The notes under the pieces were generated by a model. The model did not search any database. It worked only from the letters and a program-made list of their open reading frames with translations, and was not told where the DNA came from. From Acidimicrobiia bacterium (GTDB lineage: Bacteria; Actinomycetota; Acidimicrobiia; Acidimicrobiales; Bin134), in NCBI GenBank assembly GCA_022822905.1, contig JAJDYE010000016.1, forward strand, positions 278,731 to 342,730: a DNA stretch of 64,000 nt, in the 5' to 3' direction. Made by a program: the position numbers and the translations under genes. Below, piece after piece: positions 26,462-35,659 of this stretch (within the stretch, counting starts at the first letter, position 1; each line of letters begins with the position of its first letter).

Positions 26462-27660
26462 CAGCGCAGAGGTGAAGTTCCACTTATATTCGGCGGCTCT
26501 TGCCAGCGGGGTCGGAGGTAGTTGCGATTAGTGTCGGGATGTTTCCCGACCACCCAGTTGTTGTGGTGAATCTTGTCGTGGCAAGAGTGGCATACCAGAA
26601 CGAGGTTGTCGGGTTGGGTGGGTCCGCCGTGTTGCCATTCGACGATGTGGTGGGATACGCACCATTCAGGCCCTGCCCGACAGCCCACGCAGCCGCCGTC
26701 CCGGGCTTCGAGGGCTGCTCGGAGGGCGAAATTCGGGTGACGGCTGGTGGTTCCCATCCAGATGGGCTCGGTGTCGGCCTCCCGAAACAGACCACAGAGG
26801 ATGTCAGCGTCGCAAGCAAGCGTGTGGAACTCCGATGACGGGAGCGGAGTGCCGTCAGCGAGGCGGGGGTTCCCCATCTTGTTGTCGACGAGGTCGTAGT
26901 CGGCCATCAGCACCAGCGTGGTGCCCTGGGGCTGGCCATTGCCGTCGCCATTGGCCTGGCGGGTGATCAGCTGCTCAAGCGCATCGGCCCTGCGATGCTT
27001 GTGCGAGATGTGCTCTTTGCCCCGGCGACCGTTGTCGAGGCGCCAATCGGCATCAGTCTTGGCGCATAGCGCCTTGCGAATACGGGCCGCCGCGGTTGGG
27101 TCGAACAGGGCAAACAGTTGCCACATCCCGTCATCTCGCTCGGAAAGGCTTGCCGTGCGGGCCTGGCGCTGGCGCTCCCGGCGAGCCTCCCCGTCGTCGC
27201 CGGCCAACTCTCTCTGGTGGTCCCGCATCGTCTTGCGGAACTGATCCGGCGTCTCTGCCTCCGCGGCGGCCAGCATCTTCTTCTCATCCAGCGGACCGTT
27301 CTGCGACGCCGTACCCATGATCCGTGCGTGCTCCGGCGTGATCCGGCTGTCCACCAACGCATCCCTCGTCGCCGCCAGCTTCTCCAGTTGCGCGGCCTCA
27401 TTCATCGTCCTGCGGGCCTGATGCGACGACATCCGCAACCCGCCCAATAGCCCATCCACCGTGTCGCCCACCCGAGACCGGCGCTTCTTCTCAGCCACCA
27501 CCTCGGAAATCAACCCCGCAACCCGGCTCTGCACACGCCCCAACGCCCTCAACCGAGCATCCAAACCAGCCGAGTCCAGTCCCCGCACATCCACCGCCGC
27601 CAACACCGCAACATCAACACCATCAGCAGCGTTATCCCTGGTCAAAGCCTCTACAGCCAT
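26458..27660 (-). CDS. DUF222 / HNH endonuclease-signature protein (13E12 family)
   Basis: 400 residues. The N-terminal DUF222 region (about 20-290) is helical and polar (GLDARLRALGRVQSRVAGLI, MSSHQARRTMNEAAQLE). The C-terminal HNH domain contains GGCVGC, CVSHHIVEWQHGGPT, DNLVLVCHSCHDKIH, with two Cys pairs for zinc and the catalytic His pair intact. These proteins are multi-copy in Actinomycetota and spread as repeats; the biological target is unknown. A -10 TAGACT six nt before the ATG suggests leaderless transcription. Confidence 0.85.
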   Translation of the reverse strand: MAVEALTRDNAADGVDVAVLAAVDVRGLDSAGLDARLRALGRVQSRVAGLISEVVAEKKRRSRVGDTVDGLLGGLRMSSHQARRTMNEAAQLEKLAATRDALVDSRITPEHARIMGTASQNGPLDEKKMLAAAEAETPDQFRKTMRDHQRELAGDDGEARRERQRQARTASLSERDDGMWQLFALFDPTAAARIRKALCAKTDADWRLDNGRRGKEHISHKHRRADALEQLITRQANGDGNGQPQGTTLVLMADYDLVDNKMGNPRLADGTPLPSSEFHTLACDADILCGLFREADTEPIWMGTTSRHPNFALRAALEARDGGCVGCRAGPEWCVSHHIVEWQHGGPTQPDNLVLVCHSCHDKIHHNNWVVGKHPDTNRNYLRPRWQEPPNISGTSPLRC

Positions 27661-27666
27661 GTCACA

Positions 27667-27672
27667 AGTCTA
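27667..27672 (-). promoter_or_regulatory. -10 box of DUF222/HNH gene
   Basis: TAGACT on the minus strand, 6 nt from ATG 27660, so +1 coincides with the A of the start codon. Confidence 0.45.
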
Positions 27673-27992
27673 CCGACGCCAGTGACAACACGATTTCAGA
27701 CAACCGCCGTCCCGATAGCTAGGAGCGAATCTGTCCACGCCCGATTGCTGTCCGCCAGCCGATTATTGCTCTGCAATGCACAAAACTTCTTCCTGATCGA
27801 ATTGGTCGGCCGTGGAAGACGTATAGAGCTACAGGGTGGCTAAGTGTTGCACGTGGATACGAAATGCCATTCTGAACGGATGTCGCCTTATAGGGCCATC
27901 ATCTGCAATCCGATGCATGGCCCTTCAAGCGCGAGGTCTTCAACCGCCAGCATGAGGCGGGCTGCGGCTACTGGCTGCGCATCAAACGGCTG
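27673..27992. other. Gene-free stretch upstream of the TerB operon
   Basis: 320 bases between divergent genes. Immediately before the TerB-protein ATG the frame stays open for about 33 codons back to a TAG near 27891 (reading WPFKREVFN, then GYWLRIKRL) without any ATG, GTG or TTG, so it may be a fragment of a lost gene. No clear promoter at the usual spacing was found for the operon. Confidence 0.4.
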
Positions 27993-30233
27993 ATGGTCTT
28001 GCGAAACTTGTTCAAGGGCCTAAGTAGCTCTGCGGCTTCAGCGCCGCCTGGGCTGCCTTCGCCAGCACCAAGGTCTTCGTCCCCGCCAATTCGGCCCAAG
28101 CGTGGCATTGCAACTTGGGTACCAGCCGGCGAGAGCACCGTGGTTGATGGCCGTCTGATCGCTGGTGGAATGGTTTACGTCGGCAGCGGGGTTCAGGCGG
28201 TAAGCGGATATGGAACGGAGCCCTGCCTTATCGACCCAAGTCTGCAGGTCCGATGGAACAATCCGGACTGGACTGGGGACACCATGGGGTACTGGCCTTC
28301 GTACAGCGAGATTGGCCCGAGTGCCAGGGCGGCCTATTTGTCATGGCTTGAAAACGGGCGTAAGGACAAGAGCGCCTACATCGGATATGTGTTCTTGTTC
28401 TTCTACGGTCTTGAACGGCGTCTGATCGGCGACCTCAAATGCAACGTCAGCCACCCCGAGGCAAGGATCATCGTCGCGGAAATTGAGCGCCTCATCGGCA
28501 TCTACGACACCAACCGCTCTTTCTCAGGCTACGCCAACGGTCTGCTTGATTTTGTGAAGGCGCAGCAGTCGATCGACTCCGATGTGCAGCCAGTTCAGTG
28601 GGACCCGACACGCGGCAGGAGCTGGGAAGTTCCTAATGCAGTCCTAGCGGGCATTGGGAAGCACGTCGCACGGGGGCTGGGAATTCCTGCGGAGTGGGCG
28701 CTCAGCTATATTCGGCACCACCCAGCGGGGCTATTGCGAACCCCGGCAACGCGATGTCATGAAGAGTTCGACGAACTGTTCAAAGCACGCTATCGAGAGA
28801 GATTCGGCGAGGGCATACGGGTCCGTCCACTATCTCGTAAGCTCACGTTCTCGTATAAGACGGCATCAGATGGATTTCTTGGGGAGGTATCCACAACTGC
28901 CGGTGACATCCCTGATGTCAACAGCGCTCCCAGCCTGTTATACAAATTGAGAGACCTGGGAAAAGAGTGCTCAGACGACCTAGACGCCTACAGCCGGTTC
29001 CTTGGACGCCGCCCCGACGAGACGGGTACTGCCGCCGCGATAGCGCTATTGCCTAACGAGCTGCTGGCCTCGCACGGAGGCCAGATCCTGGACGACTTGC
29101 GCTCTTGGACCTCGAATGCGCTAGCCGGCGGGCCAAGCGCTGTGGTCCCCCTCGATGAGCTGGTGCAACAGTGGTCGCCAGGCCGCGTGGAAAAGCTTGC
29201 AAAACGCGACGCTGTATCACTGGCAACCCTTCTTGGAAAGGTCGGTGTCGGCGTTGAGCCTGATGTCCGTTTCGGCGCGTCCACTCCGAAACCGAGTTCA
29301 GAAGCGGTCCTCTTCCAGTTGACTGACGGTGCGGCTACAGCTCCATCGTCGGAGTACACCGCTGCAATGTCGCTGGTTCACCTGACCGCTGTAGTCGCCG
29401 CCGCTGACGGCTCCATCAGCCCCTCCGAACAACAGCATCTTGCTGAGCACGCTGAAAAGGTTCTCGGACTCGACGCAGCCGAGTGTGCCCGGTTAGAAGC
29501 ACACCTTGCGTTCCTAGCAACCGGCAAACTCGGAATGGCCGGTATCAAGCGCAAGGTGGAAGCGCTGCCGACGGAGGAGCGGGAAGCCGTTGGGAAGTTC
29601 CTGATCGATGTTGCCGCCGCCGACGGGGTAGTCAGTCCCGAAGAGATCAGCACTCTGACGAGCCTCTTTCGACACCTTGGTTTGGACGAAGGTGACGTGT
29701 TCCGTCAAGTGCATGCACTCGGTACCAGTGATTTGGGACCCGTAACTGTCCTTGATGCCGAGCCAACCACCCGCTGGGCAGTCCCCGAACCAGTGGAAGA
29801 CTTCCCCCAGCCACCATCTGTGTTTCTCGACCCTGCGAAGGTGCAGGCCCGTCTCGCCGAGACTGCCCGTGTGTCAGCCCTACTCGCTGACATATTTGCT
29901 GACGACGACCCACTCCATGGCCAGCCAGCTCAGTCAGTCCCAGATATGGCAATGTCGCAGCCCCCATCTGGGCCGAATGACTCCTACACGACACCAGAGC
30001 CAACGATCGCAGGTCTCAATGCTGCCCATTCGGCGCTCGCAACCAAGCTCGCCACCAAAATGGAATGGGATCTCAGTGAAGTCGAGAATCTCGCGGAATC
30101 GCTGGGGTTGCCGTTCCTTGATGGTGCCCTAGACATCATCAACGAGGCTGCCATGGATGCCTGCGGTGAACCACTTATCGAGGGTGACGACCCCTTGGAA
30201 TTGAACCAATACGCCTTAGAGGAGTTGCTCTAA
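27993..30233 (+). CDS. TerB_N-TerB-TerB_C multidomain protein
   Basis: 746 residues. Three parts: an N-terminal TerB_N-like region (about 35-330, with GSGVQAVSGYGTEPCLID, WPSYSEIGPSARAAYLSWLENGR, YIGYVFLFFYGLERRL); a central TerB domain (about 454-570) with two acidic metal-site motifs AAADGSISPSE and AAADGVVSPEE; and a C-terminal TerB_C region (about 615-746) with VSALLADIF, WDLSEVENLAESLGL, LDGALDIINEAAMD. Cytoplasmic, no membrane segments. TerB-domain proteins of this kind are found beside ATPases and helicases in predicted DNA-processing or defence clusters. The stop shares one base with the ATG of the BrxD-like gene (TAATG), so the operon is coupled. Confidence 0.8.
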   Translation: MVLRNLFKGLSSSAASAPPGLPSPAPRSSSPPIRPKRGIATWVPAGESTVVDGRLIAGGMVYVGSGVQAVSGYGTEPCLIDPSLQVRWNNPDWTGDTMGYWPSYSEIGPSARAAYLSWLENGRKDKSAYIGYVFLFFYGLERRLIGDLKCNVSHPEARIIVAEIERLIGIYDTNRSFSGYANGLLDFVKAQQSIDSDVQPVQWDPTRGRSWEVPNAVLAGIGKHVARGLGIPAEWALSYIRHHPAGLLRTPATRCHEEFDELFKARYRERFGEGIRVRPLSRKLTFSYKTASDGFLGEVSTTAGDIPDVNSAPSLLYKLRDLGKECSDDLDAYSRFLGRRPDETGTAAAIALLPNELLASHGGQILDDLRSWTSNALAGGPSAVVPLDELVQQWSPGRVEKLAKRDAVSLATLLGKVGVGVEPDVRFGASTPKPSSEAVLFQLTDGAATAPSSEYTAAMSLVHLTAVVAAADGSISPSEQQHLAEHAEKVLGLDAAECARLEAHLAFLATGKLGMAGIKRKVEALPTEEREAVGKFLIDVAAADGVVSPEEISTLTSLFRHLGLDEGDVFRQVHALGTSDLGPVTVLDAEPTTRWAVPEPVEDFPQPPSVFLDPAKVQARLAETARVSALLADIFADDDPLHGQPAQSVPDMAMSQPPSGPNDSYTTPEPTIAGLNAAHSALATKLATKMEWDLSEVENLAESLGLPFLDGALDIINEAAMDACGEPLIEGDDPLELNQYALEELL

Positions 30234-31630
30234 TGACCGCCACCCCTGCCAGCGACAAGATCCGTCCCCGCGACCGTGATGCTGTCATCCAGTCGCTGCG
30301 AGCCGGCGTCGTGCCTCGTGTGGGCCAACAGCACATCCAGGTCGGGCGTGTCAACAAGGTGAAGGCGCTCGACGAGGACATTTCACGGATCGCTGGCGGA
30401 GGCTCTGCCATTCGGTTCGCAATAGGTGAATACGGAGCTGGCAAGTCGTTCTTTTTGAACTTGGTGCGCTCAATAGCGCTAGAACGCAAGCTGGTAACCG
30501 TCCATGCCGATCTGTCACCTGAAAGACGACTACACGCTACCGGCGGTCAGGCTCGCAGTCTGTACGCGGAACTGATGCGGAATCTCTCGACACGAGCGAG
30601 ACCTGACGGCGGTGCGATGCCATCGGTAGTTGAACGATTCGTCGCTGAGAGCTTCAACAAGGCTCGCTCCCAGAATGTCAGCCCAGAGATCGTAATACGT
30701 GAACAGCTCACCGAACTGCAAGAGCTCACAGGGGGTTACGATTTCGCCGATGTAGTCGCGACCTACTGGCGAGCCCATGACTCCGGTAATGAGCAGTTGA
30801 AAGCTGATGCCGTTCGTTGGCTGCGTGGTGAATTCTCTACCCGCACAGATGCACGGAAATCACTCGGTGTGCGAACCATCATCGACGACAGCAGCTTCTA
30901 TGACCATCTCAAGCTGTTCGCCCGATTCGCACGTCTCGCAGGGTTTTCCGGACTGCTTGTCTGTTTGGACGAGATGGTAAATCTCTACAAGCTCTCAAAC
31001 AGACAAGCTCGGAACTCGAACTACGAGCAGGTGCTACGCATATTGAATGACTGCCTGCAAGGCTCCGCCGTAGGGCTCGGCTTCGTTCTTGGCGGCACCC
31101 CTGATTTGCTGCTGGATACCCGCCGAGGGCTCTACTCATATCCGGCCTTGCAGTCGCGTCTCGCTGAGAACACTTTTGCCACCGCAGGTCTCGTCGACTA
31201 CTCCGGACCGGTGTTGCGACTAGCGAACCTATCGCCGGAAGACATGTTCGTACTGCTCACCAAACTCCGCCACGTGTTTGCCAGCGGTGACCCAGAAGCT
31301 CACCTAGTGCCAGACGAGGCGCTGACCGCCTTCATGAACCACTGCGCCTCACGGGTCGGCGACGCCTACTTCCGCACACCCTGCACCACCATCAAGGAAT
31401 TCGTGAACCTGCTCGCGGTACTGGATCAAAACCCCGGTGTTGACTGGTCCGACCTTATAGACCGGGTCGAAATCGCAGCCGAAACAAACCCGGATTTGGA
31501 ACCGCTAGACGACTATATCGATAGCCCGACACCACCTCAGGCCACAGACGCAACACCCGACGAGCTGCAAGGGACCGCTTCACGGCCTGTTAGTCCTGAT
31601 AATGACGAGCTCACCAACCTTCGGCTCTGA
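30233..31630 (+). CDS. BrxD-like P-loop ATPase (DUF2791 type)
   Basis: 465 residues. Walker A GEYGAGKSFFLNLV (about 64-77), a sensor region with HADLSPERRLHATGGQARSLY, and Walker B GLLVCLDEMVNLYKL (about 239-253), then VLGGTPDLLLDTRRGLYSYPALQSRLAEN with conserved Arg, a DYSGPVLRLANLSPEDM segment and TPCTTIKEFVNLLAVL. This set fits the DUF2791/BrxD family of BREX systems (AAA-like ATPases that work with the BrxHI helicase) rather than a STAND or SMC protein. No methylase, PglZ or BrxL homologue is in the window. Between the TerB gene and the helicase with which it overlaps by 29 nt. Confidence 0.8.
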   Translation: MTATPASDKIRPRDRDAVIQSLRAGVVPRVGQQHIQVGRVNKVKALDEDISRIAGGGSAIRFAIGEYGAGKSFFLNLVRSIALERKLVTVHADLSPERRLHATGGQARSLYAELMRNLSTRARPDGGAMPSVVERFVAESFNKARSQNVSPEIVIREQLTELQELTGGYDFADVVATYWRAHDSGNEQLKADAVRWLRGEFSTRTDARKSLGVRTIIDDSSFYDHLKLFARFARLAGFSGLLVCLDEMVNLYKLSNRQARNSNYEQVLRILNDCLQGSAVGLGFVLGGTPDLLLDTRRGLYSYPALQSRLAENTFATAGLVDYSGPVLRLANLSPEDMFVLLTKLRHVFASGDPEAHLVPDEALTAFMNHCASRVGDAYFRTPCTTIKEFVNLLAVLDQNPGVDWSDLIDRVEIAAETNPDLEPLDDYIDSPTPPQATDATPDELQGTASRPVSPDNDELTNLRL

Positions 31631-33953
31631 GCCAGAACCGTCGTCGGCCTTTAGTCGACTGCATCCTCGGATGCAGCGCTGGATATACGACGAAGGGTGG
31701 ACGACCCTGCATGACGCCCAAGAGCGCGCGATCGGCCCGATCCTAGACTGTGACCGCGACGTCATCATCGCCGCAGCGACCGCCGCCGGGAAGACCGAAG
31801 CAGCGTTCCTGCCAATCTTGTCGACGCTCGCTACTGCCGCCGACGAATCTCAACCCGCTGAACAAGATTCGTGGACGGCTCACAATCCGTGGGCGGAACG
31901 GGAGACCGAAGCAGCAGTCGGAGTACAAGTGCTGTATCTGTCGCCGCTAAAGGCACTGATCAATGACCAATTTCAGCGCCTCGAGCATCTCTGTGGACGA
32001 GCGTCCGTTCCAGTCCACCGCTGGCATGGAGATGTTTCAGGGTCACGAAAGCGGAAAACGCTTGCTGACCCATCCGGTGTGCTGCTGATCACACCTGAGT
32101 CTTTGGAGGCGTTGTTCGTCAATCGCGGCCCTCAAGTACCCGGCCTCTTGAAAGGATTGCGCTATGTGGTGATCGATGAGCTCCACTCCTTTCTCGCTAC
32201 ACCACGGGGTGCCCAAGTGCAATCGCTGTTGAATCGAGTGGAGATCGCGATCCGCTGTCGTCCACCTCGGATTGGACTGTCCGCGACCCTTGGCGACATG
32301 ACGCAGACTGCTGCATTTCTCTGCCCTCGTAATCCTGAACGGGTTGTGGTTGTGGAGTCGAGTTCCGACGACCAGGATGTGCAATTGCAGTTGCGCGGCT
32401 ACGTCGCAACCCCACCGCCGATGTCCCCCAGCCAAACTCGCTCTCCGGAGACAACCGATCATGAAACGAGCTCCGAAGAATCCATATCTGGAGATCGTCT
32501 AGCGATCGCAGAGCACATATTTCGACACTTGCGTGGTCGAGACAACCTAGTGTTCGCCAATTCACGCCGTGAGGTCGAACTCTATGCAGACCTGCTGGCT
32601 CGACACAGCGAAAATCGACACGTCCCAAATGAGTTTTGGCCACATCACGGCAGTCTCTCGAAGGAGATGCGCGAGAGTGTCGAAGACCAACTGAAGGACC
32701 GCAATCGGCCTGCAACTGCGGTATGCACCTCGACACTTGAGATGGGTATCGACATCGGCTCTGTCTCAAGCATTGCCCAGATTGGTCCGCCACCAGCGGT
32801 TACAGCGCTCCGTCAGCGACTGGGTCGATCAGGTCGCCGAGACGACCCATCGGTACTGCGCCTATACGTAAGCGAACATGACCTCGACCAGCGCTCCTGC
32901 CCCATCGATGAGTTGCGCTGCAATGTCATACAGACGACCGCGATGGTACGTCTGATGCTCGACCACTGGCTCGAGCCCCCCAACGACCCCGGGTTCAACT
33001 ATTCGACGCTCATTCAACAGATAATGTCGACAATTGCCCAGCATGGCGGAGCTACAGCTAACGAGCTACATCGTGCATTGTGCGGACCGGGCCCGTTCCA
33101 GCTTGTTGACCAAACGCGATTTGCACGGCTTCTTAGGGCTATGGCCGTTCACGATCTGATTGTCCAAGCCTCGGACGGTCTATTGCTGCATGGTGGAGAA
33201 GGCGAACGGCACGTCAACCACTACAGCTTCTATACCGCGTTCCACACCGCCCCAGAATGGCGTCTCATGACCGGCGGCAAGACCTTGGGCACGATACCGA
33301 TCTACCACCCTCTCTACGAAGGAGTCTTGCTGATCTTTGCGGGCAAGCGCTGGAAGGTAACCGACGTTGACGCCTCGGCTCGTGTCGTTGATCTCGAGCG
33401 GTCCAGCGGCGGCGTTCCTCCACTATTTGGAGGCGACGGGACAGGGACATCCAACCAAGTTCGCACGGAAATGGTCTCCGTATACGAATCCACTGACAAC
33501 CCACCGTGGCTCGACCAAAACGCGCGGCAACTGATGGCCGAAGGCCGAGCCGCATATGGCCGGCTCGGACTGAGCAACACCACCGTCCTCGTCAACAGTT
33601 CAGGTGTTCTACTGCTTCCGTGGACAGGCGATAGTGCCTTGTTCACGGCAATGACCGCCCTGCTTGGGGAGGGCATCGAGGCGAGTGTCGAAGGACCTGC
33701 GATCCAAATGCTCCGAATCAGTGTTGAAGAGGTTGCGACCACAATCCGCCGTCTCCTCGCTAACGCTCCACCTTCCGTCGAAGATCTGGCTGCATTGATT
33801 CAGAACAGGGAGATTGACAAATGGGACTGGGTGCTCGACCACACACTCTCCTGTGAGTCTGCGGGAATTCGGCGCCTCGACATTGACGGGGCGTGGGCGC
33901 TATTCGCCAGAGTCGCGCCAGACATCGCAAGAGCAGAGACCACCTCCAGTTGA
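31602..33953 (+). CDS. Lhr/BrxHI-like SF2 DEAD/DEAH-box helicase
   Basis: 783 residues. Motif I AATAAGKTEAAFLP (about 58-71), motif Ia LYLSPLKALINDQF, motif Ib TPESLEAL, motif II VIDELHSFLATPRGAQ (DELH near 192), motif III SATLGD, motif IV FANSRREVELYADLL, motif V STLEMGIDIGSV and motif VI QRLGRSGRR. The C-terminal half (about 470-783) lacks nuclease motifs and resembles the winged-helix/beta-barrel region of Lhr-type and BrxHI helicases. Probable DNA-translocating effector partner of the two upstream proteins. ATG 31602 lies inside brxD; no other in-frame ATG upstream is better placed. Confidence 0.85.
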   Translation: MTSSPTFGSEPEPSSAFSRLHPRMQRWIYDEGWTTLHDAQERAIGPILDCDRDVIIAAATAAGKTEAAFLPILSTLATAADESQPAEQDSWTAHNPWAERETEAAVGVQVLYLSPLKALINDQFQRLEHLCGRASVPVHRWHGDVSGSRKRKTLADPSGVLLITPESLEALFVNRGPQVPGLLKGLRYVVIDELHSFLATPRGAQVQSLLNRVEIAIRCRPPRIGLSATLGDMTQTAAFLCPRNPERVVVVESSSDDQDVQLQLRGYVATPPPMSPSQTRSPETTDHETSSEESISGDRLAIAEHIFRHLRGRDNLVFANSRREVELYADLLARHSENRHVPNEFWPHHGSLSKEMRESVEDQLKDRNRPATAVCTSTLEMGIDIGSVSSIAQIGPPPAVTALRQRLGRSGRRDDPSVLRLYVSEHDLDQRSCPIDELRCNVIQTTAMVRLMLDHWLEPPNDPGFNYSTLIQQIMSTIAQHGGATANELHRALCGPGPFQLVDQTRFARLLRAMAVHDLIVQASDGLLLHGGEGERHVNHYSFYTAFHTAPEWRLMTGGKTLGTIPIYHPLYEGVLLIFAGKRWKVTDVDASARVVDLERSSGGVPPLFGGDGTGTSNQVRTEMVSVYESTDNPPWLDQNARQLMAEGRAAYGRLGLSNTTVLVNSSGVLLLPWTGDSALFTAMTALLGEGIEASVEGPAIQMLRISVEEVATTIRRLLANAPPSVEDLAALIQNREIDKWDWVLDHTLSCESAGIRRLDIDGAWALFARVAPDIARAETTSS

Positions 33954-34063
33954 CGACCGCACCAGGAACCACTCTCAGTCCTAGCTAAACCCCTTGGTCA
34001 GACGGGATGCACCCAATGCAGGAACGGGAAGACGGAGCTTCGAACCAACCCAATTGTCCTGCT

Positions 34064-34080
34064 CGAGAGGGAGACTCTCG
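34064..34080. terminator. Weak hairpin between convergent operons
   Basis: CGAGAG / CTCTCG with a 5-nt loop, ending at the last base before the stop codon of the CcmI-like gene. No U-run, so an intrinsic terminator is doubtful; Rho-type termination or no function is equally possible. Confidence 0.25.
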
Positions 34081-35175
34081 TCAGCCCAGTCGGGCACGCA
34101 AGTCGGCGGATAGGCGGGCGATCTCCGGGGAGGGGTTGAGGGTGTCGAGGTGGTCGAGGTCGGTGATGGCCTGGTCAGTTAGGCCGAGACCGATGGCAAG
34201 CCAGGCTCGCCACAGGCGGGCCTCGGGGTTGTTGGGGGCTGCTGCTACTGCTTGGTTGAGGCGGCGGGCGCCTTCGGCGATCTGGTCTTCGAGGCCGGTT
34301 TGGGTGAGCATCACCCCGCTGTAGGTCAGGGCTCCGGGGTGGTCGGGGCGGTCGGCCAATACCGCCTCATATACTCGCAGCGCTAGCGCCGGGTCGCCTT
34401 GGTTGGGAGTGGTCGGATCCCACAGGGCGCGGGCACCGGCCACCGCGTCGTCGGCGGCCAGCCCGAGGTCGGTCAGGGTTCGGAACTGATCTTGGGCCTG
34501 CAACACGATTTGGCAGAGGGCGATGTTGGTGCGGAGGCCTTGGGTCTCCACTAACTGGGAGATGAACTCGGGAGGATCTGAGGCATCGAACGCAGCCAAC
34601 TCCCCCGCCGCGCCAAAGCAGTCGCCGGTGCGATACAGCAGGATGGCCCGAAACGCACGGGCGTCGGGATAGTCGGGCGCAGCCACCACCGCATCGGCCA
34701 GCACATCGGCGGCCTCGGCCTCTCGCCCCTCCAACGCCAAGAACCACCCCTTGTAGGCCAGCGCGGTCGGGTTGGATGGTGACCGCTCCAGCACCCGGTC
34801 GTATATGGCGATGGCCTCGGCCAAGTCTCCAGCCGCGGCCGACTCCTCGGCATCTCTCAGTAGTCCGGGCACGCTGGTCACCGCGTCGTTCCCGGTGATG
34901 GTGTCCCCCGAGTGACGCGACCCCACCGCCCGAGCCAAGAACACTCCGGCCACCACACCCAACACCACCAAGGCGGCCACCACTGCGATCAGCTTGCCCC
35001 GCCCCCGGCCTTCTGACGCATCAGATTTCCCCTGATCGCCCCGAAGCGCCTCTGCCGCCTTGCGGGTATAGCTCCGGCTTAGAGTTCGGTGATCCTCCGG
35101 TTCTAAGTCCCCCGCCGCTAGCTCATCGTCGAGGTCGTCAAGCGATTCCAGCCAAAACTCCCGCTCCTCATCCAT
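34081..35175 (-). CDS. CcmI-like TPR protein of cytochrome c maturation
   Basis: 364 residues. N-terminal acidic helices (REFWLESLDDLDDELAAGDLEPEDH ... YTRKAAEAL) match the start of CcmI/CcdC-type proteins, one membrane helix at about 66-86 (LIAVVAALVVLGVVAGVFLA), then four or more TPR-type helix pairs (AIAIYDRVLERSPSNPTALAYKGWFLALEG). CcmI homologues hold apocytochrome c for the CcmFH haem ligation step. Last gene of the ccm operon, overlapping ccmH by 8 nt. Assignment rests on context and architecture; it could also be a generic TPR protein. Confidence 0.65.
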   Translation of the reverse strand: MDEEREFWLESLDDLDDELAAGDLEPEDHRTLSRSYTRKAAEALRGDQGKSDASEGRGRGKLIAVVAALVVLGVVAGVFLARAVGSRHSGDTITGNDAVTSVPGLLRDAEESAAAGDLAEAIAIYDRVLERSPSNPTALAYKGWFLALEGREAEAADVLADAVVAAPDYPDARAFRAILLYRTGDCFGAAGELAAFDASDPPEFISQLVETQGLRTNIALCQIVLQAQDQFRTLTDLGLAADDAVAGARALWDPTTPNQGDPALALRVYEAVLADRPDHPGALTYSGVMLTQTGLEDQIAEGARRLNQAVAAAPNNPEARLWRAWLAIGLGLTDQAITDLDHLDTLNPSPEIARLSADLRARLG

Positions 35176-35659
35176 CGGGCCGCTCTCTCATTCGGTTGCG
35201 GGCCGATTCGACTAACTCACGATCCTCATCTGAGACCGCTTCATCAGAAGTGCTCGCCCGCCGCCACCGGTTCAGCGTCACCGCCAGCAGTCCGACACCA
35301 ACTATCAGCCCCACCACCGGAATGACCCAGACCAGCCCGCTCACCCCCGACGTCGAAGGCGTGAGGATTACCCAGTCCCCGTAGCGCTCCGCGAATCGGG
35401 CTCGGATGTCGTCGTCGCTGTGCCCGGCCACCACCAGCCGCCCGATCTCGGCTCGGATCTCCCGGGCAATGGCCACGTCGGACTCCACCACCGACTGCCC
35501 AACGCACTGAGGGCAAGCAACGGTGGCCCCGATGTCGTGGGCTCTCTCGGCATTGGTGCGGTCGTCGCGGCCGTCCACCACCCCGAATGCCAGCATGGTG
35601 GCCACCGCCACCCCTACCAGGAGCCACGACAAGATCACCTTTCGGCGCCGGGAGATCAT
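35168..35659 (-). CDS. ccmH: Cytochrome c maturation thiol-disulphide protein CcmH
   Basis: 163 residues. One N-terminal membrane helix (about 10-27), then the redox motif in GATVACPQCVGQSVVESD (CPQC, Cys at about 49 and 52), a helix DVAIAREIRAEIGRLVVAGHSDDDIRARFAERYGDWV which is a strong CcmH signature, and a second membrane helix (GLVWVIPVVGLIVGVGLLAV). It reduces the haem-binding cysteines of apocytochrome c on the outer face of the membrane. Overlaps the upstream ccmG by 4 nt. Confidence 0.9.
   Translation of the reverse strand: MISRRRKVILSWLLVGVAVATMLAFGVVDGRDDRTNAERAHDIGATVACPQCVGQSVVESDVAIAREIRAEIGRLVVAGHSDDDIRARFAERYGDWVILTPSTSGVSGLVWVIPVVGLIVGVGLLAVTLNRWRRASTSDEAVSDEDRELVESARNRMRERPDG

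Noticed and set aside
27891..27992. N-terminal extension of the TerB protein
   Set aside because: The frame is open but holds no ATG, GTG or TTG before the TAG near 27891; the ATG at 27993 is the first start.
34036..34070. tRNA-like 3' end (GGTTCGAAG on the minus strand)
   Set aside because: The T-stem does not pair, and no acceptor stem or anticodon arm can be drawn around it.
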